A stretch of DNA of 64,000 bases from an uncultured Ferrovibrio sp. (GCF_937960835.1 NZ_CALGPC010000001.1:112280-176279), one strand, 5' to 3'; numbered from the stretch's first letter, positions 17,869-28,096 are shown. Program-made: numbers and translations. Notes: a model not told the origin generated them from the sequence alone.

Positions 17869-18223
17869 AATCGATGGCGAGGCAGGCCATAATGTTATTG
17901 CCGCTCTGGCCGACATCGCCCCCGACTTCGCGGACTACATATTCGAGTTTTCGTTCGGCGACATTTACAGTCGCCCCGGCCTCGATCTGCGCTCCCGCGA
18001 AATAGCAGCCATCGCGGCGCTGACGGCGATGGGAACCGCGGCTCCGCAATTGAAGGTCCATATCGAGGCCGGCCTGAATGTCGGGCTGACCCGGGAGGAA
18101 ATCATCGAAACGATCATTCAGATGGCCGTCTATGCCGGCTTTCCCGCAGCGCTCAACGGGCTGTTCGCGGCCAAGGACGTCTTCGCTGCCCGGTTCCCCG
18201 ATCGGCAGCAGCAAACGGCATGA
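17804..18223 (+). CDS. Carboxymuconolactone decarboxylase (CMD)-family protein
   Basis: The 139-residue protein has the CMD core LRSREIAAIAALTAMGTAAP and LKVHIEAGLNVGLTREEIIE. It lacks the CxxC of AhpD-type peroxidases, so it resembles gamma-CMD proteins. The substrate is unknown. Its start lies 65 nt inside the MerR gene in another frame, an unusually long overlap implying coupled translation. The MerR protein probably controls it directly. Confidence 0.82.
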   Translation: MTHHSSNTGESRLERGKRALAEIDGEAGHNVIAALADIAPDFADYIFEFSFGDIYSRPGLDLRSREIAAIAALTAMGTAAPQLKVHIEAGLNVGLTREEIIETIIQMAVYAGFPAALNGLFAAKDVFAARFPDRQQQTA

Positions 18224-18285
18224 CGGTTTTGGTTTCGCAGGCGGCCTGCTAATCTCCCGGCTTCTTGCATTGGGGAGGAAAATCC

Positions 18286-19320
18286 ATGGCCGCACAGATC
18301 CTGTTTCCCACCGCCGTCGCCGGCAGCCTGCCGAAACCCGGCTGGCTGGCCGAGACGCACAAGCTGTGGCCGAAATGGAAGGCCGAAGGCGGGGAGCTTG
18401 AAACAGCCAAGCGCGATGCGACGCTGCTGTGGATCAAGCTGCAGGAAGATGCCGGGCTGGACACGATTGGCGACGGAGAACAGTCGCGCCAGCATTTCGT
18501 GCATGGCTTTCTGGAATTCGTCGACGGCATCGACTTCCAGAACAAGGTGGAGATGGGCATCCGCGACAATCGCTACAAGGCCATGGTACCGCGCGTCGTT
18601 GGCGCGCTGACCTTAAAAGGCCGGGCGCATGAGGCGGAAGCGAAACTGTTGCGCGCGCATACCAAGCGCAAGGTGAAGTTCACCCTGCCCGGTCCGATGA
18701 CCATCATCGACACGATTGCCGACGAGCATTACGGCGACCGCATCAAGATGGCGATGGCCTTCGCCGATCTGCTGAACCAGGAGGCCCGCGCGCTGGAGAA
18801 GGACGGCGTGGACATCATCCAGTTCGACGAGCCGGCCTTCAACGCCTATACCACCGCGGCCGCAGGCTGGGGCATCGAGGCCCTGCACCGCGCCATCGAC
18901 GGTCTGAAAACCAAGACAGCGGTGCATATCTGCTACGGCTACGGCATCCAGGCCAATATCGAATGGAAGAAAATGCTGGGCAGCGAATGGCGTCAGTATG
19001 AAGACTTCTTCCCGGCGCTGGCGAAAAGCCGCATCGACCAGGTGTCGCTGGAATGCCGCAACTCGAAAGTGCCGCCGAGCCTGATGAGCCTTTTGGGCGA
19101 CAAGGAGGTGATGGTCGGCGTGATCGACGTCGCCACCGATCAGATCGAAACGCCCGAGGACATCGCCGACACGATCAAGACGGCGATGCAGTTCGTGCCC
19201 AAGGAGAAGATCATCCCCTGCACCAATTGCGGCCTCGCTCCGCTGGATTTCGAGGTGGCCCGCAAGAAGCTCAACGCACTCGGCGAGGGCGCCAGACTGG
19301 CCCGCGAACGGTTCGGCTGA
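18286..19320 (+). CDS. MetE C-terminal-like methionine synthase (core-MetE type)
   Basis: The 344-residue protein corresponds to the C-terminal catalytic half of cobalamin-independent methionine synthase. Zinc-binding positions are visible as VHICYGYG (His and Cys), SLECRN (Glu) and IPCTNCGLAP (Cys), with DEPAFNAY near the middle. It lacks the folate-binding N-terminal half of MetE. Stand-alone core-MetE proteins are reported to use methylcobalamin or other methyl donors, which would fit an organism with the B12 cluster found here, but the substrate is not proven. The start at 18286 has GAGGAAAA upstream. Confidence 0.85.
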   Translation: MAAQILFPTAVAGSLPKPGWLAETHKLWPKWKAEGGELETAKRDATLLWIKLQEDAGLDTIGDGEQSRQHFVHGFLEFVDGIDFQNKVEMGIRDNRYKAMVPRVVGALTLKGRAHEAEAKLLRAHTKRKVKFTLPGPMTIIDTIADEHYGDRIKMAMAFADLLNQEARALEKDGVDIIQFDEPAFNAYTTAAAGWGIEALHRAIDGLKTKTAVHICYGYGIQANIEWKKMLGSEWRQYEDFFPALAKSRIDQVSLECRNSKVPPSLMSLLGDKEVMVGVIDVATDQIETPEDIADTIKTAMQFVPKEKIIPCTNCGLAPLDFEVARKKLNALGEGARLARERFG

Positions 19321-19782
19321 GGCCGGGGCGCTGGCTGGGCGAAAACGGCAAAACCCGGGGACGCATTACTTAATGGGACCCGGGGCAAGCCCGGGGTGAC
19401 GGCTTACTCCTTATTACTCTTCTTATTATTATTACTCTTCTTACACTCTTCGTTTTTTTGCCCGCTGTGCGCCATTGCGGTCTGTCCGGAGCCATCCGGG
19501 ACCATCTGAATTCGTTCGGGTTCCTTTAATCCGTTTCGATCCGTTTCAGTTCATTTCAATCCATTTTCATCCATTTTCATCCGCTAGGCTTCGCAAAGCT
19601 TCCCGTCCGCTCCGGCTGCTTCCCGATTTCCCAGCTCTTCCCGCGGCTTAAGCCAGCGGACATGCCAAAAGCCGCGCCCCGGAAACCGGGCCACGGCACA
19701 AGAACATATAGAGTACATTTAAGCTGGGGTCAAGACAGGTGGGACCGCCCTGTTCCTCGCCACCCTCACTGGAGCAAAAGAA
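19321..19782. repeat. Intergenic region with hairpin repeat and 10-bp period tandem repeats
   Basis: No gene is supported here. The region holds a GC hairpin (CCCGGGG-caag-CCCGGGG around 19379-19396) of the kind scattered in alphaproteobacterial intergenic DNA. TTATTACTCTTC-like repeats lie at 19411-19452. Five near-identical 10-mers in register at 19531-19580 follow (ccgtttcgat, ccgtttcagt, tcatttcaat, ccattttcat twice). The strand is pyrimidine-rich. Confidence 0.7.
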
Positions 19783-20043
19783 TCAGCCCTTGGCGGCGGT
19801 CCTGCGTTTGCGCTTGGGCGGTGCGGGCGGCGCATAGGCGAGTTCGAGGGCTGCGGCCGCCTGGTCTTCGGCTTCCTTGGCCAGACGCAGGCTGCGCAGC
19901 CGTTCGATTTTTGCCGCCACCGCTTTCTGCCGTGCCTGCTCGGCCGCCATGGATTCGGCGGCTTCCTTCTCACGCTGGGTGATCTTTTCGAAACGCGCTT
20001 CCGCGCGTCGGCGGGCCTCGTCGGTGGATATGTTCTGAGCCAC
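19783..20043 (-). CDS. DUF6481-like charged helical protein
   Basis: The 86-residue protein is rich in Ala, Glu, Lys and Arg and is predicted to form a long helix (ARRRAEARFEKITQREKEAA). It ends in a basic tail KRKRRTAAKG that suggests nucleic-acid contact. It resembles the small DUF6481 proteins of alphaproteobacteria; no function is known. The GTG start at 20043 has AGAGGAG 7 nt upstream; a longer ATG reading from 20118 adds an unlikely leader. Confidence 0.65.
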   Translation of the reverse strand: MAQNISTDEARRRAEARFEKITQREKEAAESMAAEQARQKAVAAKIERLRSLRLAKEAEDQAAAALELAYAPPAPPKRKRRTAAKG

Positions 20044-20521
20044 GGAATGCTCCTCTTGAATGGAATGAACTCTGGAAACTGGATGAATCGCCCGCCATTT
20101 CCGGCCACGCGCGTCCATGGGTGCGGGCTGGACATGGCTTTGAATATCCGGTGTCAGGCGCGGATGGCGCGGTGCTTAACAATGCCGGGGCGATCTCCCC
20201 TGCCGCACGCGAAGTGAGATAATGCGCCGTCCTGTTTTCTTTATATAGGGCGGCAGGCCGGGATTATCAGGGCGATGCCGTGGCGGAATGCGGAAATACC
20301 CGCGATTTCGCTCAATTCCTCGTAAGACGGCGCTACCGAAGCAACGCAGCATTGTGCGCTGGAAGCGGTTTAAGCCGGCGTCGCCGTTTTCTCACACCAT
20401 CGTCGTTTCTCTGTCTTCAGACAAAACCAGCGCCCGCGTTTTTCCGCTCATTTCGCACTGCAGCGGCCGTTATAGTTGGCTTGATAATTGGCTTGGGTCG
20501 CACGTCAGGGGAGGAAGCGTC
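20044..20521. other. Intergenic region without a supported gene
   Basis: ORFs here lack ribosome-binding sites and family resemblance. The stretch must contain the promoters for the leftward DUF6481-like gene and the rightward hydrolase/OsmC gene, but I see no clear -35/-10 pair. Confidence 0.4.
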
Positions 20522-21790
20522 ATGGAAAGCCGCAAGGTCGATTTCGAAGGATCGCTGGGCGCGAAGCTGACCGCGCGGCTGGAAATGCCGGAAGGCGATT
20601 CCGCGCCGGTTGCCTTTGCGCTGTTCGCCCATTGCTTTACCTGCAGCAAGGACACGCCGGCGGCGGTGAAAGTCTCGCGCGCCTTGGCCGCGCGCGGCAT
20701 CGCCGTGCTGCGCTTCGACTTCACAGGTTTAGGCGGCAGCGGCGGCGATTTCGCCAGCACGAATTTTTCCTCCAACGTGGCCGACCTGATCGCCGCGGCG
20801 GATTACCTGCGGCAAACGCATCGGGCGCCGAGCCTGCTGATCGGGCATAGCCTGGGCGGGGCAGCCGTGCTGGCCGCCGCAGGACATATCGAAGAGGCCA
20901 GGGCCGTGGTGACCATTGGCGCGCCCTTCGATGCAGCCCATGTGGAGCATCACTTCCTCGATGCCCTGCCCGAGATCGAGCAGAAGGGCGAGGCCACAGC
21001 CACACTGGGCGGGCGGCAGTTCACCATCCGCAAACAGATGCTGGAGGATCTGCGCCAGCAGAAGCAGAAGGACCGCATCGCGCAGCTTCGCCGCGCGCTC
21101 TTGGTGATGCATGCGCCGGCGGATGGCGTGGTGGGCATCGACAATGCGGCACAGATTTTCACCACGGCGAAGCATCCGAAAAGCTTCGTCTCGCTGGACA
21201 ATGCCGATCATTTCCTAAGCCGCGCGGCGGATGCGGACTATGCGGCGCATGTGATTGCCGCCTGGGCCTCGCGTTACCTGCCCGATGCGGCCTCGGCCGC
21301 GATGAGAGACGCGAAAGCAGTGGCGCGCGCAGCCGAAGACACAGGGGCCGCGACCGAGTCGGGCGTTGTGGTGGAGGAAACCGGCCAGGGCCTGTTTCAG
21401 CAGCGCATCCGCATTGGCCGCCATGTGATCATGGCCGACGAGCCGCAGAGCATGGGCGGCCTCGATTCAGGCCCGGCGCCGTATGATCTGCTGGCGGCGG
21501 CGCTTGGCGCCTGCAAGGCGATGACCATGCGGCTTTATGCCAACCGCAAGAATCTGCCGCTGACCCGGACGCGGGTGCATGTGGTGCACGACCGCATTCA
21601 TGCGAAGGACTGCGCCGATTGCGAAACCAAAGACGGCCATATCGACGAGTTCCGCGTGGCGATCACGCTGGACGGCGCGCTGACCGATGAGCAGCGCGCG
21701 CGGGTGCTGGAGATTGCCGACAACTGCCCAGTGCACCGGACGCTGGAGGGGGAGGTGCGGGTGAGGAGTAAAGGTACTGCTGGTGGATAG
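20522..21790 (+). CDS. Bifunctional alpha/beta hydrolase/OsmC-family protein
   Basis: This is a 422-residue fusion. Residues 1-260 form an alpha/beta hydrolase with nucleophile elbow GHSLGG and late HF following DNAD. Residues about 285-422 are an OsmC domain with the two peroxidatic cysteines in LGACKAMT and DNCPVHR. OsmC domains reduce organic hydroperoxides; this fused architecture is found in many proteobacteria, and the hydrolase substrate is unknown. ATG 20522 has GGGGAGGAAG upstream. The 3' end lies against the AT-rich three-Cys/TcmP remnant. Confidence 0.88.
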   Translation: MESRKVDFEGSLGAKLTARLEMPEGDSAPVAFALFAHCFTCSKDTPAAVKVSRALAARGIAVLRFDFTGLGGSGGDFASTNFSSNVADLIAAADYLRQTHRAPSLLIGHSLGGAAVLAAAGHIEEARAVVTIGAPFDAAHVEHHFLDALPEIEQKGEATATLGGRQFTIRKQMLEDLRQQKQKDRIAQLRRALLVMHAPADGVVGIDNAAQIFTTAKHPKSFVSLDNADHFLSRAADADYAAHVIAAWASRYLPDAASAAMRDAKAVARAAEDTGAATESGVVVEETGQGLFQQRIRIGRHVIMADEPQSMGGLDSGPAPYDLLAAALGACKAMTMRLYANRKNLPLTRTRVHVVHDRIHAKDCADCETKDGHIDEFRVAITLDGALTDEQRARVLEIADNCPVHRTLEGEVRVRSKGTAGG

Positions 21791-22440
21791 GTGATCGTAC
21801 AGTCGTTTGTGACAGTTATTCGTCTTTTCTTTTTCCAAGAAACAGAGGGAAAAAAACTTTTTTGCATTTTCATCCGGATCGTATCCCCAACTGTTATAGT
21901 ATTGGCCTTGCGTCGAACACCGCCCATAGATGTAATGACCTCTAAATCCGGGTTCTCTATAATTGCAGTATGAACATCGTCTGCATGAGCAGGCGTCGCG
22001 TTATAAATCTCTTCATAAAATGCTTCGACACCTACGGCGTCTCCGAGATCAGTTACTAAACGTGGAATATCATCGAGTAACTGTCGTTTAGCCGCCTCTC
22101 TTCCAGAGACATCAAACAAGTACAAAGAACCATTTTCGTGCTCCGGGTCGTATGCGAGCATATTTAACCCAGAACGACCAAAGTGCGCTTGACTACTAGC
22201 GTTGTCATGCAAAACGTTATTGTAGACTTGGCGGGCTCTATATGAATTCGCAAAATGTATTAGCCAATATCTCCACCCATCGGGATTATTGATTGAGAAT
22301 GGGCTTACAAAAGGCGCACCCCCTTTAAACGCCTCGAACACCAATTTCTCCGCTGCCCCCAACCATGAATTACGGCTCATATGCTCATTTAAAGATTCAA
22401 GGTCTTTGGTGGAGAAATCTAAGTGTCTTAACTGCTTCGC
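21791..22440 (-). pseudogene. tcmP: tcmP remnant (three-Cys-motif partner protein), N-terminally truncated
   Basis: The reading frame (visible from 22440 towards 21800) gives a clear TcmP C-terminal half, with GWRYWLIHFANSYRARQVYN, GLNMLAYDPEHENGSLYLFD and FYEEIYNATPAHADDVHTAI, then ENPDLEVITSMGG. Typical TcmP proteins are longer and start differently, so the N-terminal half is missing. The frame is closed upstream by TAG inside the preceding gene fragment. Downstream it has no natural stop before running antisense into the OsmC gene (open to 21598). AT content is clearly above its neighbours. A shortened live protein starting at 22443 is possible but unlikely. Confidence 0.7.
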
Positions 22441-22453
22441 CACCGCATTGGGA

Positions 22454-22627
22454 TCAGACTTCTGATACGCTTTTGCGAACTAGGCCAGAGTATTTCTGAA
22501 CATTCATAGCCTCTAGCCGCCTCGCCATTTCTATAGCGTAGCAGTTCGTGCACCCCGCAGTGATGATCGAACAACCAGCAACTGGATTCCAAGTTGCGTC
22601 GGTCCACTCAATTTGCGTCTCAGCCAT
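22454..22627 (-). pseudogene. DUF5131 (phage Gp37/Gp68-like, three-Cys) N-terminal fragment
   Basis: From ATG 22627 the frame encodes MAETQIEWTDATWNPVAGCS followed by IITAGCTNCYA. This is the characteristic start of DUF5131/Gp37-Gp68 proteins, with cysteines 19, 26 and 29 (CX6CX2C) forming the three-Cys motif. After 57 codons it ends at TGA 22454, far short of the family's usual length (roughly 250 residues or more). The sequence then continues directly with the middle of tcmP in another frame. An internal deletion joining the two genes explains both truncations. Confidence 0.8.
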
Positions 22628-23080
22628 GATTATTTCCGCGCTTAAAATTGCTTCACCACGCTTTCATGCGCCGCGAAGCATTAAACCTCTCTCAACGCGG
22701 GTCTGCTCCCTCTGCCCCTATCTTCGGAGAATAACCCCTAAGGGTAGTAGAATTCTAGCGTGAGCCCGCAATGATTGCATACGGCATTATGCCGACCGGG
22801 AACATTTATCAAGCGGCAGCTAAAAGGCCACACCGTGAAGCGTTGAAGATCTCCGACAGACGACAAAAAAGGGCGCCGCGATGGGCGCCCTTTTTGCGTG
22901 AGCCCCCCGGGCCAAGCCCCGGGGGGACGATGAAGATATTGGAATAGCAAATGTATGAGTGACGGCGGCCGGACGAAGCGGCGCTGTTGAGCGATGCGGT
23001 GTGCTGTGCGCTCGGCCGCATGAAACAGGTGGCGCGTCGCCGCATCAGCGTGTCGCCAGATTCAGCGCGCGAAACTGAAA
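22628..23080. other. Non-coding region with terminator and hairpin repeat
   Basis: No ORF here is convincing. I looked for a tRNA or tmRNA as an integration site and saw none. The right part contains a strong terminator (22865-22895) and a GC-rich hairpin (GCCCCCCGG-gccaag-CCCCGGGGGG, around 22901-22926) similar to that at 19379. The left part is AT-richer and belongs to the three-Cys/TcmP patch. Confidence 0.5.
22865..22895. terminator. Symmetric Rho-independent terminator
   Basis: A run of six A, a GGGCGC/GCGCCC stem and TTTTT form a symmetric terminator that would work in both directions. The transcript it ends is not obvious; no gene is recognised immediately upstream on either strand. 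Confidence 0.75.
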
Positions 23081-23566
23081 TCAGGTGCGGTAGATGCCGC
23101 ACAGGAACATGTTGATGTCCTCGCCGGTATCGGAGAGCGGCAGGATCAGGCGTTCGAAATGCCAGTAGCTGCCGTCCTCGCCGATCAGCGTGAGATGGTC
23201 GCAGCGCGGCGCGCGTTCCTTCAGCGCCTCGACATATTGCTGCTCGATCAGGCGCGCGACTTCAGGCGTGCGGATGTCGGCGGGCGTCTTGCCGGTCAGG
23301 CTCTGGCCGTGAATCTCCTCCACGTCGCTGCCGGCCAGGCGGTAGCGGAATTGCGGCCCGGGCAGCACGTCGACCAGATAGATGTTGGGCAGCATCGGCC
23401 CCAGCTCGATCGGATCGATGTCCCTGCGCGAGGGGAAGCGCCGGCCGCCCCGCTTCTGCGACCAGTAATGATGCAGGTGCACGAGCTGCATCCGGCAGGC
23501 GCGGCCCTCCTGTCCGCAGCGCTGGCAGGTCGGAGGCAGGGGAGAAGCGGTGATCATCTCGTTCAT
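23081..23566 (-). CDS. PAS_5-type PAS-domain protein with N-terminal Cys cluster
   Basis: The protein has 161 residues from ATG 23566 (171 from ATG 23596; neither start has a strong ribosome-binding site). The N-terminus carries CQRCGQEGRAC, a possible small metal site. The rest is a PAS domain of the PAS_5 type common in Rhodospirillales and Rhizobiales (RRFPSRRDIDPIELGPMLPN, then IYLVDVLPGPQFRYRLAGSD, ending MFLCGIYRT). No output domain is present, so it probably signals through a partner. Function unknown. Confidence 0.8.
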   Translation of the reverse strand: MNEMITASPLPPTCQRCGQEGRACRMQLVHLHHYWSQKRGGRRFPSRRDIDPIELGPMLPNIYLVDVLPGPQFRYRLAGSDVEEIHGQSLTGKTPADIRTPEVARLIEQQYVEALKERAPRCDHLTLIGEDGSYWHFERLILPLSDTGEDINMFLCGIYRT

Positions 23567-23815
23567 CGGGGAATTCAAAACCCTTCTTAGTTGCATTCAT
23601 ATGACCGGGTTTTTCGCAGACTGACAAACAAAAAGTGCCGATGGTCACAATTAAGAAATTGAAACTCAATGCAATTTTCTGGAAATAACGTTATCGACCC
23701 GATCATATATGGAGTTTTGCTCCGCAGGCGGAGAGCACCCGCAGCAGTAGTGCATTTCCGGATGGGCCTTACCGGAAGGGCCGATCATTTGGGAAGCTGA
23801 CTCACAAGACGCGTG

Positions 23816-25279
23816 TCACTGCGCGGGACTGGGCACGGGTGATTGCGGCACGGCTGATTGGAGCGCGGGCGATTGGAGCGCGGCCTGCTCCGGCAGTGTC
23901 TGCTCTGAAGCCGCCAGCGCATCGAGGCGGAAGAAGGCAACCACCTTCGACAGTTCCTCGGCCTGATCGGCAAGCTGCTGCGCCAGGGTCGCGGTCTGCT
24001 CGACCAGACTGCCGTTGCGCTGCGTCATCTCATCGAGCTGCGCCACCGCGATATTGATCTCGTCCAGGCCAGCCGATTGCTGCTGGCTGGCGGTGGCGAT
24101 GTCGGCGACGATGTCCTGCACCTTGTCCACGGCGGCGACGATCTCGTCCAGCGAGCCGCCGGTCTGCTTCACAAGCCCGGCGCCGAAACGGACCTGGCGG
24201 TCGGATTCCTCGATCAGCCCCTTGATGTCTTTGGACGCCTTGGCCGAACGCTGGGCCAGCGCGCGCACTTCCTGCGCAACAACGGCAAAGCCCTTGCCCG
24301 CCTCGCCCGCCCGCGCCGCTTCAACGCTTGCATTCAACGCGAGCAGGTTGGTCTGGAACGCGATCTCGTCGATCAGCGTAACGATGTCGGCGATCTTGCT
24401 GGCGCTGGCTTCGATCTGCTCCATCGCCGCAATGGCCTCGCGCACGACGCTGCCGCCGGTGGCCGCGATGTCGCGCGCCGCCACTGCGAGACGCGTTGCT
24501 TCCTGCGCATTGTCGGCATTCTGCTTCACCGCGACGGTGACTTGGTGCATCGAGGCGGCGGTCTGCTCCAGCGCGGTGGCCTGGCTTTCGGTGCGCACCG
24601 CCAGATCGCGGCTGCCGGTAGAAATCTCCTGCGAGGTCTGGCGCACGATGGCGACGTTGCGCGCCAGGGCATGGGCAACGTCGCGCATGATCTCAATCGT
24701 GCGGTTGGTGTTGCGCTTCAGCTCGCCGAAGATGCCGCCATAATCGCCGTCGATCTGCGTTCTGATCTCGCCATGGGCCAGCGCACTGATCGCGGCAGCG
24801 ACCTTGGCGATCACGCTGCCACTGCGCGCGATCAGCGTGTTCACGCTCTCAGCCAACTGGCGCATCGCGCCCTCGCGGCCCATCAGCGACAGGCGGCCGT
24901 CGAGATTGCCGGCGGCGGCGGCTTCCACCAGCGCGGTGGTTTCCGCCTGCAGCTTCTCGGCCGCTTCGGCATTGCGCGCCATCACGTCGCGCGCGCCATT
25001 GATCGCCACCGCGCCGGCGCGGAACTGCCCCGCCATGCCGGTCAGCAGGAACGGCCGGTAGTATTTGCCTTCCGCCGCATAGGCCATGGCGGCGCTGGAT
25101 TCACGGATATAAGCGTCGGTCAGATCGAGCAGCCGGTTGAACGCCGTCAGCGTCGGCGCCAGATCGCCGTAGCGTTCCAGATGCAGGATGCGGCCGGAAA
25201 GATCGCCGCGCGCGGCCTGGGCGCAGAGCGCGTCGATCTCCCGCAAGGCGTCGCGGTGACGGCGGGCGGAGAAAATCAT
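23816..25279 (-). CDS. Soluble methyl-accepting chemotaxis protein
   Basis: The 487-residue protein has no transmembrane helix. HAMP-like helical segments (about 25-190) precede an MCP signalling domain (about 200-460) with the hairpin tip EIAFQTNLLALNASVEAARA, then GEAGKGFAVVAQEVRALAQR. The C-terminal tail is a Pro/Gln/Ser-rich repeat (LQSPALQSAVPQSPVPSPAQ) without a CheR-binding pentapeptide. Its start codon overlaps the stop of the upstream PAS protein by 4 nt, so PAS sensor and signaller are made together, probably as a cytosolic receptor. Confidence 0.9.
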   Translation of the reverse strand: MIFSARRHRDALREIDALCAQAARGDLSGRILHLERYGDLAPTLTAFNRLLDLTDAYIRESSAAMAYAAEGKYYRPFLLTGMAGQFRAGAVAINGARDVMARNAEAAEKLQAETTALVEAAAAGNLDGRLSLMGREGAMRQLAESVNTLIARSGSVIAKVAAAISALAHGEIRTQIDGDYGGIFGELKRNTNRTIEIMRDVAHALARNVAIVRQTSQEISTGSRDLAVRTESQATALEQTAASMHQVTVAVKQNADNAQEATRLAVAARDIAATGGSVVREAIAAMEQIEASASKIADIVTLIDEIAFQTNLLALNASVEAARAGEAGKGFAVVAQEVRALAQRSAKASKDIKGLIEESDRQVRFGAGLVKQTGGSLDEIVAAVDKVQDIVADIATASQQQSAGLDEINIAVAQLDEMTQRNGSLVEQTATLAQQLADQAEELSKVVAFFRLDALAASEQTLPEQAALQSPALQSAVPQSPVPSPAQ

Positions 25280-25821
25280 GCCGCGGTCTCCATGTGCGAC
25301 GCCGCCAGCCCGAGCACGAAGCGGTCGTAATCGAGACCAAGCCCAGCCAGCGCATCCTCCAGTACGGCAATGCCGGCCTGCAGGCCTGCCTTGCGGTCGT
25401 CATGGCGCTCTTCTTCGGCGCGGATCTTGTGATACAGCGGCTCGACGGTGGCGATTGCTTCGCGCGCCGGGCAGCGGCGGTTGGAATGATAGCCGTCGAT
25501 GCGGCCCTGGCCGTCGAAGCTGGGCGTGACATGCGCCAGCACCCAGTAGTAGTCGCCGTTGCGCGCCAAGTTCTTCACATAGGCGAAGATCTCCTTGCCC
25601 TCTTGGATGCGCTGCCAGAGAAGATGAAAGACGGCGCGCGGCATGTCGGGGTGGCGGATCAGGCTGTGCGGCTGGCCGAGCAGTTCGGCCTCGCTGTAGA
25701 GGCTGACGCGGCAGAAAACGTCGTTCACATAGGTCATCCAGCCGCGGCTGTCGGTCTTGCTGACAATGATCTCGTCCGCCTGGAAGGTGCGCTCGCGCTG
25801 CGTTGGCACTGGCCGTCTCAT
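25276..25821 (-). CDS. Aer-like PAS-domain sensor protein
   Basis: The 181-residue protein has a PAS domain (about 15-120) of the Aer/energy-taxis type: TFQADEIIVSKTDSRGWMTY, then VNDVFCRVSLYSEAELLGQP, HSLIRHPDMP and NGDYYWVLAHVTP. In Aer this domain binds FAD. ATG 25821 is chosen because GGGGAG lies 6 nt upstream; longer frames to 25911 are unlikely. It is joined to the soluble MCP by a 4-nt overlap and looks like a receptor split into two polypeptides. Redox or oxygen sensing is inference. Confidence 0.87.
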   Translation of the reverse strand: MRRPVPTQRERTFQADEIIVSKTDSRGWMTYVNDVFCRVSLYSEAELLGQPHSLIRHPDMPRAVFHLLWQRIQEGKEIFAYVKNLARNGDYYWVLAHVTPSFDGQGRIDGYHSNRRCPAREAIATVEPLYHKIRAEEERHDDRKAGLQAGIAVLEDALAGLGLDYDRFVLGLAASHMETAA

Positions 25822-26025
25822 GGCTACTCCCCTTGAAGTTGTAGCGGCATACGGATCAATGCTGAAAATCCGCCCGCCGGCGTTATTCGTGGCGGGCATT
25901 CGTGGCCGCATTACTCAACCCCGGCATTGATCGAGAGCAAAAACCCCCGACAAAGCCGGAGCAGCCTCTGAAAGCGATGCGCCAGCCCCAGCCAGCAGGG
26001 ACTACGCGGCGCGGCCTGAAAAACG

Positions 26026-26060
26026 GCCAAAAAGAAAAAGGCCCGGGATCGCTCCCGGGC
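26026..26060 (-). terminator. Terminator of groESL
   Basis: A perfect stem GCCCGGGATCGCTCCCGGGC (26041-26060) is followed on the minus strand by CTTTTTCTTTTT. It lies about 30 nt after the groEL stop. Confidence 0.9.
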
Positions 26061-26090
26061 CTCTCCTGTCTCCAGGAATGGAGGACGGAC

Positions 26091-27734
<1,644 letters not shown>

Positions 27735-27781
27735 TTCTTCTTCTCCTTGGCTAAACGGAAACTGTTAAGAGGCTGGCTCTA

Positions 27782-28096
27782 TCAGGCAGCCTTCGACTTC
27801 TTGGCGGCGCCCTCGATGACGCCCATGATATCGGACTCCTTCATGATCAGGAGCTCTTCGCCATCGAGCTTCACTTCGGTGCCGGACCACTTGCCGAACA
27901 GGACGCGGTCGCCGACCTTCACATCCAGCGGCTGAACCTTGCCGGTCTCATCCCGGGCGCCCGGGCCGACGGCGATGACTTCACCCTGCATCGGCTTCTC
28001 CTTGGCGGTATCCGGGATGATGATGCCGCCAGCGGTGCGCTCTTCTTCAGCCACGCGCTTCACCACCACGCGGTCATGCAGCGGACGAAACTTCAT
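27782..28096 (-). CDS. groES: Co-chaperonin GroES
   Basis: The 104-residue protein starts MKFRPLHDRVVVKR and has the mobile loop EEERTAGGIIIPDTAKEKP. It caps GroEL. ATG 28096 has GGAGG upstream and matches the universal GroES start; the in-frame ATG at 28108 precedes that site. The C-terminus ends in a Lys/Ala-rich stretch (GAAKKSKAA) slightly longer than in E. coli GroES. Confidence 0.97.
   Translation of the reverse strand: MKFRPLHDRVVVKRVAEEERTAGGIIIPDTAKEKPMQGEVIAVGPGARDETGKVQPLDVKVGDRVLFGKWSGTEVKLDGEELLIMKESDIMGVIEGAAKKSKAA

Noticed and set aside
19521..19580. Possible CRISPR array
   Set aside because: The 10-bp units are contiguous with no spacers and no cas genes are in the window.
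22640..22860. tRNA or tmRNA as an integration site beside the three-Cys/TcmP remnant
   Set aside because: No TTCGA-type T-loop, no acceptor stem and no CCA end could be found on either strand.
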